Of a DNA stretch of 64,000 bases, positions 38,064 to 49,900 are shown piece by piece. Position 1 is the first letter of the stretch; the number at the start of each line of letters is the position of its first letter. The stretch comes from Erodium maritimum (Eukaryota > Streptophyta > Magnoliopsida > Geraniales > Geraniaceae): contig OY997593.1 in the NCBI GenBank assembly GCA_963921825.1, positions 55,164,039 through 55,228,038 of the forward strand, in the 5' to 3' direction. A program made the translations under genes and the position numbers. The notes beneath the pieces are model-generated. The model did no database searches and was not told the DNA's origin. It worked only from the letters and a program-made list of their open reading frames with translations.

Positions 38064-40386
38064 AATACTTATAAGTTCGCAGACATAAACTGGAATTTAA
38101 TAAACTTGACGCCCAAAGGTAACCACGACAATGTCGATCACTCCCAAACTTCCCAATTACTCGACATTGTCGATAATGGACCCGAAAAAGCCCGATTCGC
38201 CCGACGTGGCGAATCTGCCCGGGTTTTGGAAATGCCCTTCCGGGGATCCGAAAATTCCCGTTTTCGTTTCTACGGTCTTAGAATAACTCAAGGGTTCCTA
38301 TGCACTCAACGGAATCCAATTCCGACTTCCGAGTAATTTAATTAGCGTTTCAAGTTTCTAAACCCGTCAATTACCACTTTTACAATTTAATTCCAAATTT
38401 TGATCCGGTTGTAGATTAATTACTTGGGAAATGTTCTAAACCACCCGAACACAAAACCCGAGCACCCGAGCACGTGCCCCACCCGGCCAACCTTGGCCGT
38501 GGGTGGCTAGGGCATTTTGGGCCCGGCTCACCATGGTGGTTGCTGGCCCTAGCTCCGGCCAGCCACCTCACACGGTCGTCCGGCCACCCTACATGGTGGC
38601 CGGAGCTCCCCCGAGCTCCCGGTCACTGAAAAACGCTCCAATCTCGCTCCAAAACGTCTCCAACGAACCCCACACCTCAACACCACCATAAACTACTAGT
38701 TTTACTCAAACCCTAACTTTCAAACTTAAGCAAAACGAGAATCGATTAGGTGCTCACCGTAGAGAAAGTCGATGTGAGCTCGATTCCTTTAGCGTTGAGA
38801 TGATCCAACGGTTCGATGCTCGTGAATAGTGGCAAAACCCAAACCCCCCTTCTCTTTCTCTCCCTTTCTTCTCCTTCTCCTTCTCTCTCTAAAAACCCCT
38901 TTCTTTCTCTTTCTTTTCTCCTTGGCCGAACACCCCCAACCTCATAGTCTTCTTGTTTTGCCCCATAAACCTAACACCACCACTTGGTTGACAAGTGGGA
39001 AGTGGTCCCACACCTTTTTGGGAACCAATCAGATTCGCGAAATTCGGACGTTTCGGGCCCCGAACGGGCACTTTTTCCAAGAAATTACGAAACTTCGCGG
39101 GCTACAAGGAAACGGCTTAACTAAGACCGCTGCGACGACGGCTAAGCTTTTTGGATCCAAAACGGTCCTCGAATGGACCAAAACGTCGCTCGGTTGACTT
39201 TACCAGCGAAAAGTCAACATTCCCAAACTGATCAGAAAGTCGCCCCGAGTCCCCCGGAACTCACTTTGGTCGATATCGGGGTCAAATTAAGTCCGGTATG
39301 ACCCTCGGGGTCAAATTTAGGTTCATTTAAGTGTATGTCCATAATTTTTAAATTTTCCCGTTTTTCGCCGATTTGACTGCGTTGACCGGGAGTGGTTCTT
39401 ACAAGGTGAAGAAGAAGAGGCTTGCGGTGGAGAAGTTCATGAAGACGACATTAAGGATCTTATCGGGGTGTGGAAGAAACCCTAGAGATCGTAAAAATAT
39501 CTATAGATCTTCATATGGTTTTGTTGAGAGTGAGATTCGGGAAGTAGAGAGGAACGACTTGAGAGTGAGATTCGGAGAGTAGAGAGAAACAACTTGTAAA
39601 TCTGAAATTTGATTTTGTTTTTGTTTTAATTTGTAGATTTTCATATGGCTAGCAGATTTGGGAATTTTAGAGAGAGAAACTGAAAAAGTTAAAGTGGTGG
39701 GTGTTAAATTGAAAAAAATGAAATTATGTTTTAAACTTAAAAAATTAAGAAAAACAATAATTTACAAAATAAAAAAAATTGAATTTTATATTAATTTTTA
39801 AATAAAAACTGAAAATTTTAAAATAAAATTTTAATTTTTTCAAATAAAAATGATTTTTTTTAAATAACAAACTGTTTTTTAATAAAAAAATTATTTTTTA
39901 AAATAAAAACGGATTTATAAAAAAACTGATTTTTATGTACTTTTTAAATTAAAATATGAATTTTTGAAAATAAAAATAATTTTCTTAAAAAAACTGATTT
40001 TTATGTAAATTTTAAATTAAAATATGATTTTTTGAAAATAAAAATAATTTTCATAAATAAAAACTGAATTTATAAAAAAAACTGATTTTATTTTAAAAAT
40101 AGTGAAACTTTCATTTTAACACCCTAACAATGAAGGGTATTATTGTCATTTCACTTATTTTCCAGTTCTGAACCAATGACATGAGTTTGAAAATTTGAGT
40201 AATAGTTAGGGGTATTATGGTGTTTTTACCTTTTTCCATCCAAACTAACAGAAACTTAACGGTTGGGTACTAAAGTGAAATTAAATGTTTGGTTTAGGTA
40301 TGAAAGTGCAACAAATTTATGCTAGGGTATCAAAGTAAAATTAAATGTTTGGCAGGGTATTAAAGTGAAAATTTCCCTTATTCCAA

Positions 40387-40560
40387 TTCAATACCCACAT
40401 AACTTCAGTTAGAGTGTAAAGGTGGAACCCTTACACCCAATTAAAGGTTCAAGCTCAAAACGAAGTTAGAAAAACTAGGATCCATTCTATTACAATGCAT
40501 CAATGCCCCTTTGAATCAAGCCTATGAGCTATCATTTCTCAATGTGGAAGCTTTCATAAA
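40387..40560. other. Short spacer between two long-TIR elements
   Basis: Unclassified single-copy-looking sequence with no frame or motif. Confidence 0.4.
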
Positions 40561-41124
40561 TAAATATTAGAGTTAAATACCTTTTGGTATCGTTTTGTTC
40601 GTTCCACGGACCTTAAGGTCTCATATGTTTGGAAATGATCATTTTGGTATACTTATGTTCGTTCCACGAACTTTTTTTTTACAGTTAGGGGTGAAAAACT
40701 AACAAAACATTCCATTCAGTTAGTCGTGCGACACCATGTGCCAGTTAATAGAAAGTAAAATGACGATTTTACCCTTACCATTTAAACCCCATAAATTTAC
40801 CATTGGAAATTATTATCTTTCCTTATTTAATAATAAATAAAATTCTAAAATATAATAATAACGAAAAAAATTAAGAAAAAAGTTAATTTTAAAAACATCT
40901 AAAATTTCTAACCTAATTTAATATGTTTAACAACTAATTTGACCTACTAACCTAATATAACATAATATATCTCTATCCATCACTCATCTTCTCCCCTCGT
41001 CCTTTCTAAACCTCGGCTTTTTTATCACCTCGCAACTCTCCCGCCGCCGAACCTAACTAGAGCTTGTTCCCACAGCGACATTGACAAGACAAAAACCACG
41101 GAGACCTAGGCGTCACGGTCAGAT

Positions 41125-41319
41125 GTGTCCTACACTGTGAGCCCACAACGTATTCTCCGGCGAGGGCTTGCCCGTTGCAACCTCAAGCTCGAAAAATATG
41201 CCAAGCGAATCACCATCAGCGATTCCATCTACCTCACAACTGTTCTCAAATACCTTGCCACCGAAGGACCATCCACGATCTCAACCCTCATTTCTTATTT
41301 CGAACTATTCGGGATTTAG
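41125..41319 (+). pseudogene. Histone H2A-like fragment carried in TIR element 2
   Basis: A 64-codon frame whose residues 23-47 (KYAKRITIS through YLTTVLKYLATE) align with the H2A histone-fold stretch KYAERV...YLAAVLEYLAAE, with about 12 identities in 24. An RI pair upstream fits the GRI start of the fold, though spacing is a few residues longer than in true H2A. Similarity stops after TEG and the frame ends soon after. Read as a transduplicated, diverged H2A piece (Pack-MULE cargo). Chance similarity is possible because the match is short. Confidence 0.4.
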
Positions 41320-42354
41320 GGTTTTCATTGGTCCCGAATTTGTGTATTTCTCAATTGGGGGGTTTTGATCTGAGGTTATGGGTTGTGTCGGGTGACTGAG
41401 TTGGTCGATAACACAATAAGGGACGACGAGGACCTTGGATATGAGAAATAGACGAAGCTCGATTTCCGGCTGAGGTTCTTCATCTCAAGCCGAGGTTCGT
41501 TAGAGTATTCTTACCTGATCGATTTCAGGCGAGGAGAGCATGGATCATTTTTGTTCTCAGGCCAAATTCTGTTTGTGCCTGCACTTGGAGCTCGCTTCAA
41601 GGGTATGGAATATTTACTTCATGCCAAAATCAAGCAAGCCATCTACTAGTTATGCCCAAACCCACTTGAGCAGTGTATGCATGATGCAATGGTGGTTTGG
41701 GGTATTTTTTTTTAATATCAATGTTAAAGGTTTATAATGGATATATCCTACCACTTCAATTCGTTTCATATGCTTATACAATTATTACAGTTGAAGGTTC
41801 ATTTTATTTCAAAAACTATTCGTTTCACTTGATTTCTGTATGGATTCAATTGCTGGATTTGTGTTCATCTTGTATTTCTTAGTTTGTGTCGTGTTCGTTG
41901 TGTTGTTCTGGATTGTTTTTGGATTCTAAATCGTTGAATCTAGTGGGTCTGTGTTGTGTTTATTGTGTTGTTTGTATTCAAAATCTTTAAATCTGGTAGG
42001 TTTGTATAGTGTTGATTGTGTTCTTCTAGATTTTTGTTTGGATTCAAAATCGTTGAAACTGAAAAATCAAAGTCTAATAAATTAATAAATAAAAACGAAA
42101 TGAATCGAATTTGATATAAAATTTGAAAATATAATATATATATATAGGTACATTTTCAAGTGTTACCTGTATCTTATTTTGTTACATTGTTTTTAACATA
42201 TATTAGATCTAAGGGCTGAAAATAGAGTGGCATATTAAGTAATTTTTGTCAATTGGTAATATAGTTTAGTCATTTTAAACGTGGATTTGGGTAATTTTGT
42301 AATTTCCATACAACATAATCGTGTACCCGTGTGTTTGATTAGAAACACACCAAA

Positions 42355-42560
42355 AATTCCGATCTGAGTCCACCTTTCAGCTTTCCTTTCTGCAATTCTT
42401 TTTTGTGATCGCAGGCACCAAAAGTTCTGATCTCACTCCACCTTTAAGCTTTCCTTTCTACAATTCTTTTTTGTGATCGCAGGCACCAAAAATTATGTTC
42501 GCAGACCACCTTTCAGCTTTCGATTATGCAATTTTTTTTGGTCGCATGTCACTAAAATTT
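42355..42560. repeat. Tandem repeat, about 68-bp unit, 2.5-3 copies
   Basis: Units share CCACCTTTCAGCTTTCCTTT and TTTTTTGTGATCGCAGGCAC; the third is degenerate. Confidence 0.85.
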
Positions 42561-42934
42561 CGATCGCAGGTTCATGTCATCTTGTAGTTCTGATCGCAGT
42601 ATCATTTAATATCTTTATGCAATTAGTTACTATTAATCTGATACTTGATAGAATTTAACAGAGTCATTATCTAATTAAACTACTTACAGATTTGTTGTGG
42701 AGATATTTAAGGTTATCTGAAACCAATTCAAACGCACGAGTCAAAATGGAATAGGTCGTGCGTTCCTATTTTCCCCTTTAACAGATTTTCAGTTGAATTA
42801 TTATGTTTTTAATTGGATAATCTCATCCATTAGTTTTTAAGCAATCAATGGTCAGTATTAATATAACATGTAACAAAATAACCTTTGATAACACTAGAAA
42901 GTGCTCATATATATATATATAGAGAGAGAGAGAG

Positions 42935-43403
42935 TTGGTATTAGGTACAAATCACCCCTCGTTGTGCAAACTACGAACCAATCTGAGCCATAGGATCCCC
43001 CAAAGTGATGTCAGCAGAGCGCACCAGATGCTGACACGTGGGAAATAAATATATAAAACACCGCACCTGCAAACTACGAACTCATCAGGTGCTGACACGT
43101 GGGCGCGCGCGCTGCTGGTGCGCGCGCGCACAGTACTGATAGTTTGCGTAGCACGATACTGATAGTTTGCGCGCACAACGCTAATATTTTGCATTTATAC
43201 CAAACTATCAGCACCATACTAGTAAATGATCAGCACCCGCGCGCGAGCGTGGTTAACACGCACACGCGCGCAGGCAGAGGCGCGCGCGAAGCGGCCACGT
43301 GTCAGCATCGCGTGTGCTCTGCTGACGTCACTTTGACCGCATCTTGTGGCTTAGATTGGTTCGTAGTTTGCACAATAAGGGTAGTTTTTAATGGATAGCT
43401 ACC
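42935..43403. mobile_element. Inverted-repeat MITE M1 between (TA)n tracts
   Basis: About 470 bp with TIRs of about 95 bp: GTGCAAACTACGAACCAATC on the left, its reverse complement on the right, extending through GTCAGCAGAG and GCTGACACGTGG. The middle is rich in GCGCGC. TA dinucleotide tracts lie just outside both ends (42907-42922 and 43405-43421), so the exact duplication cannot be read. Confidence 0.7.
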
Positions 43404-43423
43404 CTATATATATATATATATAC

Positions 43424-45396
43424 ATGGGAGCTTTCAGGTACGAACCCATCTTTAGATACGAAATACGAATTAATCCCAACTTTGTAATCGCAGAATGCCC
43501 AAGGGCTGCGATTTCGTGTGGTGTATTTTTTTCACCAAGTTTATTATTTTGATCTTTCCCGCTTCGTTTCAATTCCGATTTGATTTTTTCTTGCGCCAAT
43601 TTTTTTCTTTTTTCAAGACCTATATATCAAGTAGCATATTGAATATGTTTTGAAGCAAAAAAAACATGTACAAGCAAAAACACAAATTGTTAACCGTGAA
43701 TTAATGTATGTGTTTGCAACTGCATTTGTATGAATAAGCTAATCTTAATGTATGTGTAAGCTAATCTTAATTTATTAGCTGACACGTGCAAAACATACAT
43801 TCAGATTAGCTTACGCATATAAATGCAGTTGCGAACACATACATTAAGTTTAGCTTACACATACAAATGAAAATGATAAATACATACATTAAGTTCAGCG
43901 TACACATACAAATGAAACTAGTAAGAACATACATTAAGTCTAGCGTACACATACAACTGAAACTACATGCATTAAGGTTGGCTTACACATACAAATGAAA
44001 ATGGCAAGAACATACATTGAAATTTGCATAAACATACATTAAGTTTAGCGTACACATACAACTTAAAATTACAAAACATGCAGTTGCAAACACATACATT
44101 AATGCACGTTTAACAACTTGTGTTTTTGCTTTTAAATGTTTTTTTGCTTCAAAACATATTCAATATGCTACTTGATAGGTAGATCTTGAAAAAAGAAAAA
44201 ATTTGGCGCAAGAAAAAATTAAATAGGAGTTGAAACAAAATGGGAAAGATCAAAATAATAAACTTGGTGAATAAAAAACAGCATTGCATTATGCGATTCC
44301 AAGGCTGCGAATTGGTACGAATCACCTAAAATTTTACGAAATACGAATCCATCTTGGCCTTGTAATCGCATATAATCGCAGAATGCTAAGGGTTGCGAAA
44401 ATAAATAAAAATTCCACCAAGTTTATTATTTAGATATTTCTGGCTTCGTTTCAACTCCGATTTAATTTTTTCTTGCGCCAATATTTTTCTTTTTCCAAGA
44501 CCTATCTATCAAGTAGCATATTGAATATGGTTTGAAGCAAGAAAAAACATGTACAAGCAAAAACACAATTTGAAAACCATACATTAATGTATGTGTTTGT
44601 AACTGCATTTGTATATGTAAGCTAATCTTAATGTATGTTTTGTATGTATGTTTTTGCAACGACATGTTTTGTAATTTTCAGCTGTATGTGCACGTTAAAC
44701 TTAATGTATGTTTATGCAATTTTCATTTGTATATGTGAGCTAAACTCAATGTATGTTCTTACCATTTTCATTTGTATGTGTAAGGCAACCTTAATGCATA
44801 TTTTTTCAGTTGTATGTGTACGTTAAACTTAATTTATGTTTTTGTTATTTTCATTTGTATGTGTACGCTGAACTTAATGTATGTTTTTACCATTTTCATC
44901 TTTATGTGTAAGCTAACCTTAATGTATGTGTTTGCAACTGCATTTTTATGTGTAAGCTAATCTTAATGTATGTTTTGTAAGTGTAAGATAATCTTAACTT
45001 AAGTTTAGCGTACACATACAACTGGAAATTACAAAACACGCAGTTGCAAAAACATACATACAAAACATACATTAAGATTAGCTTACACATATAAATGCAG
45101 TTGTAAACACATACATTAATGCATGGTTTACAAATTGTGTTTTTGCTTGTACATGTTTTTTTCTTGCGTCAAAACATATTCAATATGCTACTTGATATAT
45201 AGGTCTTGATAAAAGAAAAATATTGGCGCAAGAAAAAATTTAAATCGAAGTTGAAACGAAGCGGGAAAGATCAAAACAATAAACTTGGTGAAAAAAATAA
45301 ACTAAACGAAATCGCAGCCCTATAGCATTCTTGATTCCAAGATTGGGATTAATTCATATTTCGTATCTAAGGAGGAGTTCGTACCTGAAAGCCCAT
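43424..45396. mobile_element. Inverted-repeat element M2, foldback-like, between (TA)n tracts
   Basis: The left TIR ATGGGAGCTTTCAGGTACGA matches the inverted right end (GTACCTGAAAGCCCAT) and similarity runs inward for several hundred bp (TACGAAATACGAATTAATCC, GGGCTGCGATTTCGT, CACCAAGTTTATT, TTTTTTCTTGCGCCAA). Internal copies of the same arms in opposite orientation (44160-44480) make it look like two foldback units fused. It abuts TA tracts on both sides. No coding capacity. Confidence 0.65.
43730..45120. repeat. Minisatellite in both orientations inside M2
   Basis: Many units of about 35-45 bp built on ACATACATTAAG, TTAGC and TACACATACAAATGAAA. Forward blocks lie at about 43790-44110 and 45000-45120, and a reversed block (TTTTCATTTGTATGTGTA, CTTAATGTATGT) at about 44580-44990. 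RNA or single strands would fold into long hairpins. Confidence 0.8.
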
Positions 45397-45419
45397 ATAT
45401 ATTTATATATATATGATAA

Positions 45420-45678
45420 AATTCAGGTACAAACTTGTATCTTCCATACGAAATACAAATTATCAATCTGGGCACTTGGATCGGTGGAATCAAAGACCCA
45501 TATTTAAAAAAAAAATCATTAATGACAACATCATTAATGCATATTTTGTAATTAATTTCGTAATCAATCAGCACCCCTATTGAATTTCGGTGATCGTCTG
45601 ATCCCCTAAATCATTAGCCCATATTTTTTTTATTTGTATTTCGTACCTAAATATATATTTGTACCCGAAAGTCCCCTA
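45420..45678. mobile_element. Inverted-repeat MITE M3, related to M2, beside a (TA)n tract
   Basis: About 260 bp. Left end TTCAGGTACAAA...TACGAAATACAAAT, right end its inverted counterpart (ATTTGTATTTCGTACC...TTTGTACCCGAAAG). The terminal words match those of M2, so they are one family. TA tracts flank both ends. Confidence 0.6.
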
Positions 45679-46910
45679 TATATATATAAAAATGATTATT
45701 ATTATTAAATTATTATTATTAGAAAATAAATAAATAAACTGAAAAAGAAAAAATGTTAAAATTTAAAATGCTTAAATAATATAAATTAAAGAGAGAATAA
45801 AAAAAATAATGAAATGAGAATATTATAAATTTAAGAAATTCAGTTTTTTATTATGAATTATTAAATAATTATTGATAAAAAGGTAAAACAATCATTAAAC
45901 ATTATTGTGTTAATTTTTTTAACACCAAATCCACAAAAGGTTCGTGGACCGAACACAAGATACCAAAATGGTCATTTCCAAACATGTGGGATTTTAAAGT
46001 ACATGGACCGAACAAAAGTGTACCAAAAGGTATTTACCCTTAAAGATTAATTTCACAATGAAAACAAGCTATATTCAAGTTCTAGAACATGTGCAGACAA
46101 TAAAAAAACAACTACATAAACATGCACAAACATATTTATTCACAATATCATAACCAATATTCATACATTTTTTTATCAGCAAAGCAATATATAAAACCTA
46201 CTCTTCGAAGTGGAGAGAATGGGAAAAAGAACAACCTAGGAGCATTCCACTCCAATAGAAATCTCACATAACCAACCTCAACAGACTAAGGAAAAACATG
46301 AATCACACATGAACCACAGATGAACAACACAAGACCAAAACCCAACCAGTGGTATACATGAACCGTTGAAGGAAGGTCGGGAAACAAATAAAAAGACAGT
46401 AAAGTTCTAAAAACTGGATTTGCCTTCCATGAAGCGCAAAAAAAAAACATTAGCAACGAAACCGAAGTAAGAAAAACCTAACGTCCACTCTAGAGTAGAG
46501 GCAGCCTCAAACAACCGAACTAAGAGCCAGCCCGACCGAGGGAGGTGTCACCGATGGCCAACACCAAGAAATCCAATGAGTAGGCCTTCCTAGACTTGAG
46601 ACCGCAACACACTAAGCTCCAACCCGAACTCCAAATGAAGCCACCACCAAGCCGCAGGCGAACTCCTAGCTCCACCACCAAGGAACAAGGCGGCGTGGTT
46701 GGAACAACAAAGAAGCTGGACTTATGGGAAACGACACCAGAGCTACCGAGAGCACGATCAGATCCGATAGGGGGAGGTATCACCGGTGGCCAACTCAAAA
46801 AATCCGGTGACCTGGCCTCCCTGAAATATGAAACATTAACACACCAATCTCCACCATAGACTCCATACGAAGCCATAACCAAGGAATAGGCGAACTCCCA
46901 GCTCCACCAC

Positions 46911-49900
46911 TGTCACGCCCCAAATACGGTTTTGGCCGGACTCGAGACGTGACTTGAGTTGACAATTAAATAATAACAAAAGAATAATAAAACCGATTAA
47001 ATACTCAAGAGGTTCCAATAAAATACTCGAATAACATGTTCCAAATCATAATTAAGAGTCAAGGCTCCATAAAGAATACGCAAAACATAGGGTTCACTAC
47101 AGTGACCAAAAAGATGTCTCTAAGACCATAATGCCAAGACTCTCCAGAAGCTCTCGGGCCTCGAGTCTACTACTCATAAAGCACGTCTGTATAAACAGTA
47201 AATAAAACAAATAGGGGTGAGCTTACGCTCAGTAGGGAAAATTATAAACAGTTTAACCTCGATTTAGTAAGAAAACTGTTTTAGCACGACGACACATATT
47301 ACAGTTAATACTTTAAATAATATGATGCCGTAAACTGAGCAAGATAAGATTAATATCACATTCTTAAAGATAACAGCAACCTTCAGGAGAATAAGTGAAA
47401 AGCGATCTAAAGATTTAATAACTACTAAAATGGAATCAAGTGAATATCACACCAACAGTTCAAATCCTCAATACTCCGATCCACGAATAGGTTCTTGTGT
47501 CATATCGGATCCCATACTCCGATCCACAAGAGTACTCGTGTCATATCAGATGTTCCCTCGGTCCAGACGAGGCACATACATCGGGTTACCGGTAACAATC
47601 CCTGAGGGACGCTTATCGTCGGGATTCTCGGAAATGCCCCCAAAGGACCATATCTCATCGGGATGCAACCGAATAACAATCCCTCGGCTATGATCTTACC
47701 CTACACCGGAATCCTCAATGGTGTAGGTACCATACCGTATCAGCAATCACCATTGTACTACACTGGACTCCTCAACGGTGTAGGTACCATTCAACAATAA
47801 CCATTATATCACCCTACACTGAAATCCTCAACGGTGTAGGTACCATTCAACAACCAGTATATCACCCTACACCGGAATCCTCAACGATGTAGGTATCATT
47901 CCTCGCAGGGTAAATCATCCATCGGCTATGATACTACTCCACACCGGAATCCTCTACAGTGTGGGTACCATACCGGATCACCAATAATAAATATCCCGCA
48001 GGATCAACCAATCAATGCCCCGCATGATCCTCAACCGATATCCCGCAGGATCAACCAACCATTGCCCCACAGGGTCCACAACCAATATCCCGTAGGATCA
48101 ATCAATCAATGCCCCGCAGGGTCCACAACCAATATCCCGCAGGATCAATCAATCAATGCCCCGCAGGGTCCACAACCAATATCCCGTAGGATCAATCAAT
48201 CAATGCCCCGCATGGTCCACAACCAATATCCCGCAGGATCAATCAATCAAAGGACATATTCACAAACACCCATCACAAGGGATTCATACCCACAATTACA
48301 CTTACCTGCATACTTACTAACCACGTTCCATCGGTCTATCATTCATCCGATCATACTCTTTTAGCACAACCAATTACACTCAATCATTCATTCATTCATG
48401 CATTCATTCAATCATACAATCATTCAAGCATTCATTCGGTCATTCAAGCATACAATATATCTAGTTTCATTAGACCCTTAATTTATCTTAAAACTAAGCA
48501 ACATTGCATGTGAGGCAATCACAACCAAACCTATGGCTCATCTCGGCCTTTCTACCAGTAAAGCAATTTCCAAGTATTGAAAGCCAGTTAAACTAGTTGT
48601 TCACATCCTATGCATGCATATTATACACGTCCGGTTATTAGTAATTGAAAGACGATTATTCTAGTTATTCGCATCCTATATGCATTTCTAGGACCTTTCC
48701 GATTTTATTAACCTAATAGGCATACTACAATATTAAATTGCACGAGGAGTTTAGTACTTTCCCTACCTTGTGGTCTTCCTCTAATAATACTCCGAGCTGC
48801 TGACGACCGGGCCAACTCCGTCTTCTCGGGCGAAGTCCAAGTTCTCGGGCAAATTCCAAGCCTGGGTTTTAACAGTTAATGTCTGATATCAGTCCCAGTT
48901 TTAACCAAAGTCCGCTGAGTTATCAGATTAGCACTTTTAATTGTCGGAATTCCAATAATTTACCAATTTTAGTCGTATAAATAAATTTAATTAATTAATA
49001 AAAACTGATTTTAAAATAATTAATTTTTAAAACCGGTTCGACCCGGATCCGAATCCGAACCCGTTCTAGACCCAGTCCAGAACCCAGACCCGGTTCCAGA
49101 CCTGGGCTTGGCCCAAGGTCTGTGACAGGGCCCAAGATCTTCTCGGCCCAAAGACCCACCTTGGTCCAATGATCCTTCGTGGCCCAGCCGGACTGGCTCG
49201 AGTTGGAGGACGATGAGGGCGGCTAGGGTTCGCCTCCGGCCGCCGTCTGTGGCGTCAGGGGAACTGAGAGAGGGTGGTGGAGCTCGGGAAAAGGTTCCCT
49301 TCACGGCTCTAGTGGTTCTCCAGCGATCTACGCCCGACGAGCTTCCTACGCCCTTGTAGAGCCAAAGCTCGAGCTCGGCCTTCAGATCTAGCGAACTCTT
49401 CCGACAAGGGAGCATCGGCTTCGCGAGGGTTTCAGGCTGTAGAGGTCTCATACCCGTGCGATTCACATGCGAGGATTGAGGTTTGGAGAAGAGATGGGAT
49501 CGAGACGAGGCTCACCGGCGAGGTTTCGCTCATAGTGAGGTTTGGGTTCGGGGAAGAAGAACAGGGCGACGACGCTCTCTTCGGCACAGCGAGAAAAGAG
49601 AAGGGAGAGGGAGGAAGATTCCGGGTTCTGACCTCGTGAGATCGAGGGTGGGTATAGCTGGGGAAGAAGGAGAAGTGGAGGGAGGATCGGAGCTCCGACA
49701 CTGATGAGCGGAAGAGACGCCGGCGAGGGATCAGATCCGAGAGATGGAGAGACGCGAGAGAGGCATGAGGTTTTCGTCTCGGGGTTCGTGCTCAAAAATG
49801 AGGAAGATGAACCGCACGCTCTAGGGTTAGGGAAACTGAGACGGGCCTGGCCGGCTTGTGTCTGAGTTGGGCCAGCCTGGCCCAACTTCCCAATTCAGTC

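Larger units (their letters stand above)
31849..39403 (-). mobile_element. Solo LTR C, long-LTR Ty3 group, split by two further solo LTRs
   Basis: Starts TGCCACGCC and ends GTTCTTACA on the plus strand, flanked by AGGTG (31844-31848 and 39404-39408). Removing the nested solo LTRs (32161-33847 and 35220-38063) leaves about 3.0 kb: 31849-32160, 33853-35219 and 38069-39403. The left part is the reverse of the complete element's LTR end; the right part is related, in reverse, to the LTR starting at 61922 (shared GACAATGTCGA and CCGAT/ATCGG words). Hairpin at 32123-32140. No internal region, hence solo. Confidence 0.85.
30655..40377. mobile_element. Mutator-like long-TIR element 1, host of three nested solo LTRs
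   Basis: The left end (GGGAAATTTTCACTTTAATA) reappears inverted at the right end (to 40377). Similarity runs inward about 300 bp and continues through AT-rich low-complexity DNA (left to about 31330, right from about 39720). Flanks TTATTTTAA (30646-30654) and TTATTCCAA (40378-40386) match at 7 of 9, consistent with an old 9-bp Mutator-type duplication. Once the nested LTR block (31849-39403 plus TSD) is set aside the element is about 2.2 kb. No transposase was found, so it is non-autonomous. Its core holds gene-like sequence that may be captured. Confidence 0.65.
40570..46040. mobile_element. Mutator-like long-TIR element 2
   Basis: Ends are inverted copies over about 110 bp: left from TTAAATACCTTTTGGTA, right the reverse of GTAAATACCTTTTGGTA, sharing TTTGGAAATGA and CCACGAAC words. 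Flanks TAAATATTA (40561-40569) and TAAAGATTA (46041-46049) match at 8 of 9, a Mutator-type 9-bp duplication. No transposase was found. The left half holds a histone-H2A-like fragment and a leader-like CT-rich stretch (40970-41060). The right half is a pile of smaller inverted-repeat elements beside (TA)n tracts. Confidence 0.65.

Noticed and set aside
30655-46040. One giant 15-kb transposon spanning both TIR pairs
   Set aside because: The two inverted-repeat pairs are unrelated in sequence, each has its own 9-bp flanks, and a 174-bp spacer separates them.
49020-49885. Overlapping 140-148-codon frames on the minus strand
   Set aside because: GC-rich leader part of solo LTR E. Several frames are open at once, with no domain.
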